This document shows positions 15,336 to 23,233 of a DNA stretch of 64,000 nt, in pieces. This stretch comes from an uncultured Eubacteriales bacterium (GTDB lineage Bacteria; Bacillota; Clostridia; Christensenellales; Aristaeellaceae): positions 1-64,000 of the forward strand of contig CADAPM010000023.1 in the NCBI GenBank assembly GCA_902789795.1, given 5' to 3'. Under the pieces are notes generated by a model. That model did no database searches. It was not told the origin of the DNA and worked only from the letters and a program-made list of their open reading frames with translations. Numbering within the stretch: position 1 is the stretch's first letter; each line of letters starts with the position of its first letter. The translations under genes were made by a program, and so were the position numbers.

Positions 15336-15971
15336 TCAATGTGTTGCGTAGTAGGCGGCCAGGGCCTCCATCAGGCTGGCCTTATTGGCATAACGGATCT
15401 CACTCGGGCTGAGCGGGAACTCCGGCAGCTTGCGCACGAAGCTGCGCAGCGCCAGGACCTTCCAGCCCTTCAGCTCCTCCAGCGAGGGACGGCCGGACGG
15501 CTTTGTTTCAGCGGGGGCTGTAGCTTTTGCAGGCTTTGCCGGGGCCTCCGCGGGCTTTACAGGCGCTGCCTTTTCCTCCGCTTGGACCGGGGCGGTCTTT
15601 TCCGCCTTTTTGCAGGCGCGCAGCTCGCGCATGCCGCCTTCACAGCCGCCGCAGGCCGCGCAGCCACCCTGATGGCGCTTGCCCGGCCCGACGCCGGGAT
15701 CGCTGGCCAGCATACAGAAGACTTCGGGCATGGCCCGCGGGATCACATGCGAGCTCAGGACGTAGCCGACGCGCTGGGCGGCCATGGTGCCCGCATCCAC
15801 CGCGGAGCGCACCGCCGCCACCTCGCCTTCAAAGCGCACCATCACCAGCCCGCCGCGCACATAGTCCGTGCCCAGCAGGCGCACGTCCGCCGCCTTCAGT
15901 CCCGCGTCCGCCGCTTCAATGGCGGTCAGCAGGCCGCTGGTCTCGATCATGCCCAGGGCAGTGATCTCCAT
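15336..15971 (-). CDS. eutK: EutK-like BMC shell protein with Cys cluster and C-terminal SAP/Rho-N-like domain
   Basis: Residues 1-90 are a BMC domain (ALGMIETSGLLTAIEAADAG, with SSHVIPRAMPEV at its end). Next comes a Cys-rich stretch with Cys at 104, 107, 110 and 120, then a Lys/Ala/Pro linker (121-161). The C-terminal domain (162-211) contains SLEELKGWKVLALRSFVRKL and EIRYANKASLMEALAAYY. EutK of enterobacteria also joins a BMC domain to a basic C-terminal helix-turn-helix. Here the tail looks more like a SAP or Rho-N nucleic-acid-binding fold. The four Cys could bind zinc or an Fe-S cluster. The shell call is firm; both added modules are inference. Confidence 0.85.
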   Translation of the reverse strand: MEITALGMIETSGLLTAIEAADAGLKAADVRLLGTDYVRGGLVMVRFEGEVAAVRSAVDAGTMAAQRVGYVLSSHVIPRAMPEVFCMLASDPGVGPGKRHQGGCAACGGCEGGMRELRACKKAEKTAPVQAEEKAAPVKPAEAPAKPAKATAPAETKPSGRPSLEELKGWKVLALRSFVRKLPEFPLSPSEIRYANKASLMEALAAYYATH

Positions 15972-15999
15972 GGCGCGTCATCCTTTCTTACCATAATCG

Positions 16000-16662
16000 T
16001 TAATAGACGGAATAGTTGAGCGGGTTCGACGCTACGTCGATGACCGCTTTGGCGAAGGCCTCGCAGGCTGCCCGGCAGTCCGCCTGGGTGCCGGTCAGCA
16101 GACCGCCGCCGAAATTGGTGGGGCTGGGCGGGCCGTAGAACTCGACCAGCTGCACCTGGGCTGCCTTCAGCGCCTTATCCATGGCGTACATGCTCTCCAG
16201 GGGCGGCGCGATCAGGTAGGCCAGGGGGCTGCCCTCGGGGATGCCGCACTGGGCGGACAGGTAGCTGCCGGTGCGGCTGATGCAGTGGGCGTAGTACACC
16301 ACGCTGTCATCCGCGTTGGCCGAGTAGAAGCAGGCTTCATGCTCGATCATGTGGATGGCGGCGGCCAGGCCGCTTTCCACATCGGACGGGGACGGCCCCG
16401 CCAGGATGCCCAGGAATTCGCCCGCCAGCGCCGTGTTGGCGTTGGCCGCGCCGGCGTACATGGACTGGGCGTAGCAGACGAAAACGTCCGCCTTCTTGGT
16501 CGCCTCATCCAGAGCGGTATAGCCCACGTCGTCGCTATCACAGGTCAGGAGGCCCAGGGACTGGACGCGGCTGTCCAGCTTGAAGCGCTCCTTGAGCCCT
16601 GCATCCACCCGCGGGATCAGGCGTACAGCCAGCACCTTGGCCGGCACGCGGTCTCCCTGCAA
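16000..16662 (-). CDS. eutL: EutL trimeric BMC shell protein
   Basis: EutL is a circularly permuted tandem BMC protein whose trimers have gated pores. This 220-residue sequence shows the family pattern, with DADVGYTALDEATKKADV-like (here DSDDVGYTALDEATKKADV) near 42-60, YAGAANANTALAGEFLG near 89-105 and FYGPPSPTNFGGGLLTGT near 184-201. Translation appears to start at TTG 16662 because GGGGAGGTG lies 6 bases upstream; the nearest later start is a GTG at codon 6. It follows eutC by 30 bases, in the order seen in other eut loci. Confidence 0.93.
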   Translation of the reverse strand: MQGDRVPAKVLAVRLIPRVDAGLKERFKLDSRVQSLGLLTCDSDDVGYTALDEATKKADVFVCYAQSMYAGAANANTALAGEFLGILAGPSPSDVESGLAAAIHMIEHEACFYSANADDSVVYYAHCISRTGSYLSAQCGIPEGSPLAYLIAPPLESMYAMDKALKAAQVQLVEFYGPPSPTNFGGGLLTGTQADCRAACEAFAKAVIDVASNPLNYSVY

Positions 16663-16692
16663 GCTGCACCTCCCCTTTCCCCTATGGTTTCA

Positions 16693-17553
16693 TCAGATCG
16701 GCAGGTCCGTTCCGCTGGCTTTCTTTTCAAGCATCAGCTGGATCAGATCCACAATGTGGGCACCGGCTTCGACCGCCGGTGTTCCGCCCCTATGGATATT
16801 GGCCAGCACTGTGCGCCGGCTTTCCGCCATGCCCACCGTGGGCCTGTAGGCGATATAGGCGCTCATGCTCTCGGCGGTCACCAGGCCGGGACGCTCGCCC
16901 AGGAGCACGCACACCACGTCCGCTCCCGTCGCTTCCCCGATCTGGTCCTGGGTGGCGACGCGCCCGAAGCGGACAAAGAAGGGATCGTTCACCTTGAGGC
17001 CCGCTCCCCGCAGGCCCTCCAGGATCACCGGCAGGATGTTGGCGGCGTTGGCGTGCACGGCGCTGGACGACAGGCCGTCGGCCACGTACAGGACCACCTG
17101 GGTGCCCGCAGGAACGGCCGCCTTGATCTTCTGCAGCGTATCCGCGGAAAAGACGCGGCCCTTGTCTGGACGGGTCAGGAACTCCTCCCGGTTTTCACAG
17201 GTCGTCTGGAAAGCGGTCCATCCCATCTGCTGCAAAAACTCATCCGGCACGTCGGAGAACACCGCGTCCTGGGCCGCGGCATGGTCCGCCTGGAAGCGGA
17301 GCATGGTCTCGGTGCGGTAACGCGCGCCAGCGTGACCCACACCGATGCGGGCGGGGGTGCGCTCCTTCATGGCCAGGAACGCGGCCTGGTCGTGCGGGTG
17401 CTCCACCAGGTACTGGCGACGCAGATCCACCGCCATGATATCCGGCAGGGCGTCGCCGGACGCTTCCTGCTTCGGCAGCGCCTGGGGCTTTCCCTCCTGC
17501 TGCAGCTGGCGGAGCACCTGCTCCACCACCGCGCGGATCTGTTGTTCTGTCAT
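16693..17553 (-). CDS. eutC: Ethanolamine ammonia-lyase small subunit EutC
   Basis: EutC joins EutB to form the adenosylcobalamin-dependent lyase that splits ethanolamine into acetaldehyde and ammonia. The 286-residue protein begins with an amphipathic encapsulation helix (MTEQQIRAVVEQVLRQL) and a linker. The core follows: RIGVGHAGARYRTETMLRF near 69-87, VLYVADGLSSSAVHANA near 153-169 and VLLGERPGLVTAESMSAYI near 212-230. The gene lies 24 bases after eutB, with GGAGGAG before its ATG. The length is normal once the leader helix is counted. Confidence 0.96.
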   Translation of the reverse strand: MTEQQIRAVVEQVLRQLQQEGKPQALPKQEASGDALPDIMAVDLRRQYLVEHPHDQAAFLAMKERTPARIGVGHAGARYRTETMLRFQADHAAAQDAVFSDVPDEFLQQMGWTAFQTTCENREEFLTRPDKGRVFSADTLQKIKAAVPAGTQVVLYVADGLSSSAVHANAANILPVILEGLRGAGLKVNDPFFVRFGRVATQDQIGEATGADVVCVLLGERPGLVTAESMSAYIAYRPTVGMAESRRTVLANIHRGGTPAVEAGAHIVDLIQLMLEKKASGTDLPI

Positions 17554-17577
17554 AGGCTCTCCTCCCTCTTCCTGCGC

Positions 17578-18933
17578 TTACAGGAAAACGGACGCGTCAC
17601 CCGCATTGGGCCCTAAATGCCCGTCCTGCCAGAAGCCCCACTTCTCCATCCACTTCTCGAAGGCCGAGATGGGCTTCAGATCCATCGCTTCGCGGATGGC
17701 GGCGATGTCATGATAGCCGGTGGACTGGTAGTTGAGCATCACGTCGTCCCCATGGGGCACGCCCATGAAGTAATTGCAGCCCGCCGCCGCCAGCAGCACG
17801 GCCAGGTTTTCGTTGTCGAACTGGTCGGCCCGCATGTGGTTGGTATAGCAGCAGTCACAGCCCATGGGCAGGCCGTGGAGCTTGCCCATGAAGTGGTCCT
17901 CCAGGCCCGCACGGATGAACTGCCGGTTGTCATACAGGTATTCGGGGCCGATGAAGCCCACCACGGTGTTGACCAGGAAGGGCTGGAAGTGCCGCGCAAA
18001 GCCGTAGCACCGGGCCTCCATGGTCACCTGGTCCCAGCCGTTGTGGGCGTCCGAGGAAAGCTCGCTGCCCTGGCCAGTCTCAAAGTACAGCTGGTTGGGG
18101 CCGTGGCTGGTGCCCTCCCGGGCCATCAGGTCCTTGGCCTCGCCGATCATGGCGTTGCTGATGCCGAAAGCGGCGTTGCCCTTTTCGGAGCCCGCGATGC
18201 TCTGGAAGATCAGGTCGCAGGGCGCGCCCTGGCGCACAGCCTCCATACCGGTGGTCACGTGGGCCAGCACGCAGATCTGGGTCGGGATATCGTACTTCGC
18301 CTTCAGCTCGGCAAAGCGGCTCAGGATCGCCTTCACGCTGTCGGTGGAAGCGTCCACCGGATTCAGGCCGATGACCGCGTCGCCCACGCCGTAGGTGAGG
18401 CCCTCCAGGGTGGAGGCGGTGATGCCCTCCACGTCGTCGGTAGGATGGTTGGGCTGCAGGCGCGCGCTCAGGGTCCCGGGCTCGCCGATGGTCGTCACGC
18501 AGGTGGCCTTGACGCGCATTTTCTTAGCGGCGTACACCAGGTCCAGGTTGCTCATCAGCTTGCACACAGCGGCGATGACCTCGCTGGAGAGGCCCCGGCG
18601 CATGAAGGCCAGTTCTTCGGGCGGAGCGGCCAAGATACGCTCCCTGAGCCCGCCGATGGCCATATCCTTGTACTGATCATAGATGCGGGTGTTCAGGTCG
18701 TCCAGGATCAGCCGCGTCACCTCGTCCTGCTCATAGGGCACGGCGGGATGCTCACAGATGTCCTTCACCGTGAGATTGCTGAGCACCACGCGGGCCGCGA
18801 CCCGCTCCTGCGGCGTTTCCGCGGCCACGCCGGCCAGGCGGTCGCCGGATTTTTCGTCGTTGGCCTTGCCCATGACTTCCCGCACGTCGCGGAAGCTGTA
18901 GGTATGGCCACCCAATTTTACGCTGAGCCGCAT
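17578..18933 (-). CDS. eutB: Ethanolamine ammonia-lyase large subunit EutB
   Basis: EutB carries the TIM-barrel active site of the B12-dependent lyase. The 451 residues match the family length. Recognisable segments are GLSSEVIAAVCKLMSNLDLV near 128-147, LNPVDASTDSVKAIL near 200, the substrate-site region GANQLYFETGQGSELSSDAHNG-like (here GPNQLYFETGQGS) near 290, and GCDCCYTNHMRADQ near 375. The start overlaps nothing: the ATG follows the eutA stop by 3 bases, with a GGGAGG site inside the eutA end. EutBC are the signature enzymes of this operon. Confidence 0.97.
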   Translation of the reverse strand: MRLSVKLGGHTYSFRDVREVMGKANDEKSGDRLAGVAAETPQERVAARVVLSNLTVKDICEHPAVPYEQDEVTRLILDDLNTRIYDQYKDMAIGGLRERILAAPPEELAFMRRGLSSEVIAAVCKLMSNLDLVYAAKKMRVKATCVTTIGEPGTLSARLQPNHPTDDVEGITASTLEGLTYGVGDAVIGLNPVDASTDSVKAILSRFAELKAKYDIPTQICVLAHVTTGMEAVRQGAPCDLIFQSIAGSEKGNAAFGISNAMIGEAKDLMAREGTSHGPNQLYFETGQGSELSSDAHNGWDQVTMEARCYGFARHFQPFLVNTVVGFIGPEYLYDNRQFIRAGLEDHFMGKLHGLPMGCDCCYTNHMRADQFDNENLAVLLAAAGCNYFMGVPHGDDVMLNYQSTGYHDIAAIREAMDLKPISAFEKWMEKWGFWQDGHLGPNAGDASVFL

Positions 18934-18936
18934 GTG

Positions 18937-20352
18937 TTACCTCCCGGCATCCTGAGAAAATGCAAAGGTCTTTACGATCACCGGCACGACCCGGCCGTCG
19001 CCCAGGGGCGCGCCGATATCCACCGTGTCGCCGTACATCAGTTCGATCCCGTCCAGACAGAGGAAGGGGGTGTCCTTGGGCCACAGGCGTCCCAGCGCCT
19101 GGCCCAGGGCCTTGGCCATATCCTCCCGGAGGATGATGACCTTGGGCTCGTGCTCCGCCATCGCCCGGGCGATCTCCTTGGCTGCGTCCGATACCGTGCT
19201 CCAGTCGGGAGACTGGACGCCCTGCAGGTAAATGGCGCACTCGCCGTCGAAGATGCGGTACTGCTCCTCGATGGCGCTGGCGAGCCCGGAAATGTCCGAC
19301 GGGGACTGGAAGGGTACGCTGGCCACCGGCAGCGACGCCATGGGCAACTGCACGTTTTTGAACTGGATCGTACTCCCCGACACCGTCACGCTGTAGGCGC
19401 CCACGCCGATGACGGTGGCATGGCTGGTCTCGTTGGGGCGCACCACGCGCTCCTGCTCGAAGAACCGGGAGCGGGCCACCGCGCGGCCCAGTCTCTCCCC
19501 CAGATCACAGAAATCGGCGCTGTTCCTGGACAGGCCGTACACGCAGTCCGCCACGCCACCGGAAAAGGTGAACAGGTCCGCCCGGATATCCTCCGGCAGG
19601 CCGTGCTCCACTACCAATTGACTGTACAGCGCGCTGCGCTCCCTGAGGCCCGCGGCCTCCTCCAGGATGCGCGCCATGCGCTCGGCCAGGCGGTCCTGGT
19701 CCGCGTCCGTCAGGCGCTGGCCCTCGCGGAGCACCATGCCGACGTCCTCGGCGATCCTCTGCATGGCCCGGGTAAAGGAGAGCACCGTCTGACGGTCGCT
19801 CTCAAAGCGCAGCAGGCGGCCGCCCAGGTCGAGACAGCCGTCGCACACCGGATCCCCGGCGACGAAGAGGGCCATATTGGTGGTGCCTCCGCCGATGTCC
19901 AGGTTGAGCACCCGGCGGCCCTTCTTGGCGGAAAGCTCCGATGCTCCGGAGCCGCGCCCCGCTAAGATGCTCTCCAGCGCGGGACCCGCGGTCGCCACCA
20001 CGAACTCCCCCGCGAACCGGGACAGAGCCTGGGTGACAGCGCGGGCGTTGGCCTTGCGCGCGGTCTCGCCGGTGATGATCACCGCGCCCAGCTTGATGTC
20101 GGACGGGGCGATGCCCGCCTCGCGATAGTCCTCGCGGATCATGGCCTCCAGCGCGGAAGCGTCGATGGTGTCAGCGCCCAAGAGCGGCGTCAGCCGCACC
20201 GGAGCACGGTAGAGGATCTTCTTGTCGGTGATGCGGATACGGGGCACGGAAAACGCCGACGCCGTATTGCTCAGCGTCAGTCGGCTGAACACGCACTGGG
20301 TGGTGGACGTACCGATGTCGATTCCCACGCTCAGCAGTTCTTCCTCCCGCAT
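18937..20352 (-). CDS. eutA: Ethanolamine ammonia-lyase reactivating factor EutA
   Basis: EutA is a chaperone-like ATPase that removes damaged cobalamin from EutBC. The protein shows an actin/Hsp70-type nucleotide fold: GIDIGTSTTQCVFSRL at the N-terminus, VLNLDIGGGTTNMALF near 140 and TFSGGVADCVYG near 255. I chose the ATG at 20352 (471 residues) because AGGAAGGGG lies 8 bases upstream. An in-frame TTG at 20379 would add nine residues. It is the first structural gene of the operon, directly after the promoter at 20409-20438. Confidence 0.95.
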   Translation of the reverse strand: MREEELLSVGIDIGTSTTQCVFSRLTLSNTASAFSVPRIRITDKKILYRAPVRLTPLLGADTIDASALEAMIREDYREAGIAPSDIKLGAVIITGETARKANARAVTQALSRFAGEFVVATAGPALESILAGRGSGASELSAKKGRRVLNLDIGGGTTNMALFVAGDPVCDGCLDLGGRLLRFESDRQTVLSFTRAMQRIAEDVGMVLREGQRLTDADQDRLAERMARILEEAAGLRERSALYSQLVVEHGLPEDIRADLFTFSGGVADCVYGLSRNSADFCDLGERLGRAVARSRFFEQERVVRPNETSHATVIGVGAYSVTVSGSTIQFKNVQLPMASLPVASVPFQSPSDISGLASAIEEQYRIFDGECAIYLQGVQSPDWSTVSDAAKEIARAMAEHEPKVIILREDMAKALGQALGRLWPKDTPFLCLDGIELMYGDTVDIGAPLGDGRVVPVIVKTFAFSQDAGR

Positions 20353-20408
20353 CCCAAGCCCCTTCCTGGCCGCGTTCAAAGCCCATTTACCTACACTAAT
20401 GCAAACTA

Positions 20409-20438
20409 CTTATATCATACGCGGTGCTCTCTTGTCAA
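20409..20438 (-). promoter_or_regulatory. Main promoter of the ethanolamine BMC operon
   Basis: TTGACA (20433-20438), an 18-base spacer and TATAAG (20409-20414) lie about 60 bases before the eutA ATG, in the 147-base gap after the regulator gene. No EutV-type dual-hairpin antiterminator is seen in the short leader. Confidence 0.75.
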
Positions 20439-20499
20439 TCAGCGAAGCACGTCTTTGGCCTTTTGAACAGGCGGAGCCGTTCGTTTGTCCATCCTCGGC

Positions 20500-21687
20500 T
20501 CAGCCCTGGTGCAAAAGAGCATGCACGTTTTCCACCGAGATATCCCTGAACTGCTCGATGCCGATCATCAGGTACAGAGTCAGCGCGTCGCGGAACACCC
20601 GCAGGTCGTAGCCCGTCTGGCGCTTCAGCCGGTCCATCCGGTACAGGAGGGTGTTCTTGTGGATGAACAGAGCCCGCGCCGTATCCGACACGCTGAAGCC
20701 CTGCTGGCACCAGCACATGATCATCTGTTTGATCTCGTCCGCGTCCTTCTGCTCGCCGATGATCTTCATGGCCCGGGCCGCCGCCTGGCTGTAGGTCTTG
20801 TCCGGGATCCTGGAGATGATGCGCTCCAGCACTACCTCCTCGCTGCTGAGCACGTCCGGCCGCGGCGACAGGCGCATGGCGATGTTGGCTGTGAGCACGG
20901 CATCCCGGCAGGACTCCTGCAGGTCCGCGATGCCGGAGGCGGGACTGCCCACCCCGATCACGCAGGGCAGGTGGTGGACCTTGCTCAGGCTCTCGTGCAG
21001 CTTCATGCACCGGCTCATGACATCCCCCGCGCCGGAACCCCGCCTTCCTTCGGAGGACCGCGAAGCCAGCACCATCACCTGCCGGGGCGAGAACGCGCCG
21101 ACGATGTCCTTGACGGGGTCGAAGATCTGGCCCACCGCGTTCTGCAGGGTGTCCGGGTCCTCCGCCTTTTCGTCGGTCTGCACCAGGATGGCGGTATGGG
21201 GAGCGGCCAGATTGAAGCCCAGGGCCCCGGCCTGGCTGCCGATGCGCACGTCCTGGTCCTCCGCCCCGTTATAGTACAGGATGTCGCGGATCAGGTTCAA
21301 ACTCTCCCGGTCGCGCACCACGATCTGCTTCTGGCCCGCGCGGAAGCGCAGGATCATCTCGATGAAGGCGCGGATCATCTGTCCGTACTGCTCCACCCGC
21401 TCCGGATCCCCCGTGATGCCCACGGAGCCGACCACCTTGTCCTCGTATTCCAGGGGCAGGGTGATGCCGGCGAAGGTCCCCTTCAGGCTGCCGGCGGCGT
21501 CCCGGTCATGGGAGTTGGACCGCCCGGTCTGCATGACGTCCAGGGACGCCTCGTGCAATTCGCCGATGCGCTGTGCATCCGTACAGCCGATGATGATACC
21601 GGCGGTATCGGTGATCAGCACTTTTTCCCCGATCAATCGCCCGGAGAGCTCCACCAATTCCTGACTGAATGACTGCAATGTGTTCAT
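20500..21687 (-). CDS. CdaR/PucR-family transcriptional regulator, probable regulator of the eut operon
   Basis: This protein of about 395 residues fits the CdaR (sugar diacid regulator) type. An N-terminal ligand-recognition region (about 1-135, with VLITDTAGIIIGCTD and LPLEYEDKVVGSVGITG) is followed by a GGDEF-like middle and a C-terminal PucR helix-turn-helix (FSVSDTARALFIHKNTLLYR near 330-349). I prefer the ATG at 21687, 7 bases after GAGG; an ATG two codons earlier is only 1 base from it. It lies just upstream of eutA on the same strand with its own promoter. In Bacillota eut genes are usually under EutVW, so control by this regulator is inference from position. Confidence 0.82.
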   Translation of the reverse strand: MNTLQSFSQELVELSGRLIGEKVLITDTAGIIIGCTDAQRIGELHEASLDVMQTGRSNSHDRDAAGSLKGTFAGITLPLEYEDKVVGSVGITGDPERVEQYGQMIRAFIEMILRFRAGQKQIVVRDRESLNLIRDILYYNGAEDQDVRIGSQAGALGFNLAAPHTAILVQTDEKAEDPDTLQNAVGQIFDPVKDIVGAFSPRQVMVLASRSSEGRRGSGAGDVMSRCMKLHESLSKVHHLPCVIGVGSPASGIADLQESCRDAVLTANIAMRLSPRPDVLSSEEVVLERIISRIPDKTYSQAAARAMKIIGEQKDADEIKQMIMCWCQQGFSVSDTARALFIHKNTLLYRMDRLKRQTGYDLRVFRDALTLYLMIGIEQFRDISVENVHALLHQG

Positions 21688-21767
21688 GGTCATGCCTCAC
21701 ATCTTTGGTATTCGATCAACAGTTCAGATTCAGTTCATTTATACAAGAAACAGCTTATGTTTATCTT

Positions 21768-21795
21768 ATTATATACTACTTTTTGTAAAAGTCAA
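21768..21795 (-). promoter_or_regulatory. Promoter of the CdaR-type regulator gene
   Basis: TTGACT (21790-21795), a 16-base spacer and TATAAT (21768-21773) on the minus strand, about 80 bases before the ATG. Confidence 0.75.
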
Positions 21796-21828
21796 ACGAA
21801 AATAACCAAAAATACCCAGATTGCACAT

Positions 21829-21860
21829 AAAAAACCGGCTCCCCGGATGCAGGGAGCCGG
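21829..21860 (-). terminator. Terminator after the racemase-family gene
   Basis: CCGGCTCCC/GGGAGCCGG (21835-21843 with 21852-21860) is followed by TTTTTT on the minus strand. It insulates the regulator gene. Confidence 0.9.
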
Positions 21861-21877
21861 CGCAGGCTCAATTGTGC

Positions 21878-22663
21878 TTACAGGAAGCCGTAATAGGGCG
21901 TCTGGGTCACGATGGTTTTGGCGTAGCGGATGAGGGTGATGGCGTCATAGACCGGCAGGCCCAGTTCCGCCTGGATGCGGTGGGCATAGGGCGGCATATC
22001 TGTGCACTCCAGCAGGATCGCGCCGATGTCGGGATGCTCCTTCACCAGCTCCCGCGCCATGCCGCAGACCTCGTCCCCCACCTTGTCGTAGTCCAAGCCG
22101 CCTTCGCCGGTCAGGATGTTGGGGAACTCCTCCTGATCCTGAGCGCCGGCGACCACGCAGCGGGCGCGCATTTCCGGCGTGATGCCGCAGGCCTCGAACA
22201 AAGACGGCGTCAGGGTGTGCTTGTTGGCGGTCAGGATGCCCAGCTTCTGGCTGGACTTCATCGCCACCAGCGCCCAGGGCACCTGCACCATGGAAGAAAG
22301 ATAGCAGGGCACGTCCAGCTGATCCGCCACCAGCCGCTGATAGTGCCCGAAAAAGCCGCAGTTGGCGCAGATGACGCGGCAGCCGTCCATCTCCAGCTGT
22401 TTGGCCGCGGCCACGATGTTATCCACCAGCGACATATCCCCGGCCAGGATATTGTCGATGCCGGAGCCCTTGACCTCCAGAAACTTGACCGGGAAATCAT
22501 AGGTATAGGCGTTGGAGACATTCCCCGGGAAAAACGGCAGGTGCGCCCACAGCTGCAGGATGCCCACCGGGAAGCCGTTCATCAGCTGCCCGCGGGTCGT
22601 GTCATATCTGCGGTTCGGCGTCGTGGGACCCATATAGCCCCAGTTGCGGATGATCTTTGCCAT
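21878..22663 (-). CDS. Asp/Glu/hydantoin racemase-superfamily protein
   Basis: The 261-residue protein has the two-Cys layout of the Asp/Glu racemase superfamily: RVICANCGFFGHYQ near 95-108 and AILLECTDMPPYAHRIQ near 216-232. KLGILTANKHTL near 140 forms the start of the second lobe. Such enzymes racemise or isomerise amino acids or related small acids by a two-base mechanism. The exact substrate is not visible. It has an AAGGAGG site, a leader of about 135 bases, its own promoter and terminator, and is divergent from the opine-dehydrogenase-family gene. A function linked to that neighbour is possible. Confidence 0.75.
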   Translation of the reverse strand: MAKIIRNWGYMGPTTPNRRYDTTRGQLMNGFPVGILQLWAHLPFFPGNVSNAYTYDFPVKFLEVKGSGIDNILAGDMSLVDNIVAAAKQLEMDGCRVICANCGFFGHYQRLVADQLDVPCYLSSMVQVPWALVAMKSSQKLGILTANKHTLTPSLFEACGITPEMRARCVVAGAQDQEEFPNILTGEGGLDYDKVGDEVCGMARELVKEHPDIGAILLECTDMPPYAHRIQAELGLPVYDAITLIRYAKTIVTQTPYYGFL

Positions 22664-22806
22664 GCGTTCATGCCTCCTTCTTCACGATGCAGCAAAGTGG
22701 GTTCAAACAGGTCATCCGGTCGTTTGGTGAAAGGTCGGTTCGTACATAGCCCGCATTCAGTTATTTGTTGTTGTGCGTTCAGCCAGAGGCTCAGCCAGTT
22801 GGCCTG

Positions 22807-22835
22807 ATTATATTGCGCTTTTTTCGGCCCGTCAA
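22807..22835 (-). promoter_or_regulatory. Promoter of the racemase-family gene
   Basis: TTGACG (22830-22835), a 17-base spacer and TATAAT (22807-22812) on the minus strand. Confidence 0.8.
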
Positions 22836-22875
22836 TCCCCGCCCTTGGGCGCGGCGCGGGCCCCATTTTCCGCTC

Positions 22876-22913
22876 CTCAAACAGCGCAAGCTTTTACGCT
22901 GTCGGCGTTTGAG
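22876..22913. repeat. Inverted repeat in the divergent racemase/opine dehydrogenase intergenic region
   Basis: CTCAAAC (22876-22882) pairs with GTTTGAG (22907-22913), and inside it ACAGCG (22881-22886) pairs with CGCTGT (22897-22902). It lies upstream of the racemase promoter and could be an operator for divergent control. The rest of 22664-23233 holds the two promoters and a GC-rich leader without a coding frame. Confidence 0.4.
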
Positions 22914-23026
22914 CAGGACATCTGCCAGGCATCGCCCGTTCCAAAACCTGCCGCAATCATAGAAAAAATGGATAAATTTTGGTTGTTTTATACGAAAAAA
23001 TGATAAAGTCCTGTGGTTTTGACTAC

Positions 23027-23056
23027 TTGTAGAGCCGCGCCCAACTGTGCTATACT
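23027..23056 (+). promoter_or_regulatory. Possible promoter of the opine-dehydrogenase-family gene
   Basis: TTGTAG (23027-23032), an 18-base spacer and TATACT (23051-23056). The roughly 170-base leader that follows contains GGCGCGG and CCGCGCC, which could pair over a long distance. Confidence 0.5.
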
Positions 23057-23233
23057 GTTCACGATTGAAAGAGCTTGGCGCGGCGGAAAGGCGCGCGGAA
23101 TGCATAACGACACTCCCGGAATGCTCCTTGACGTGACCCGGGCTGTCTGCATTGCGCCGGGAATCCGCGCCGGCCGGATCACCACGTTTCCAAACATCCA
23201 AAACACATACGATTGAATGGAGGTAGAAGCTAC

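Noticed and set aside
17617..19965. 782-codon plus-strand frame across eutB and eutA
   Set aside because: Antisense shadow of two conserved genes; rich in His, Gln and Val without any domain.
20353..20438. EutV-type antiterminator element before eutA
   Set aside because: The leader is short and has no pair of small hairpins or a terminator.
22664..23233. Small coding gene in the divergent intergenic region
   Set aside because: Frames of up to about 70 codons occur, but none has a ribosome binding site and recognisable sequence; promoters, an inverted repeat and leaders account for the space.
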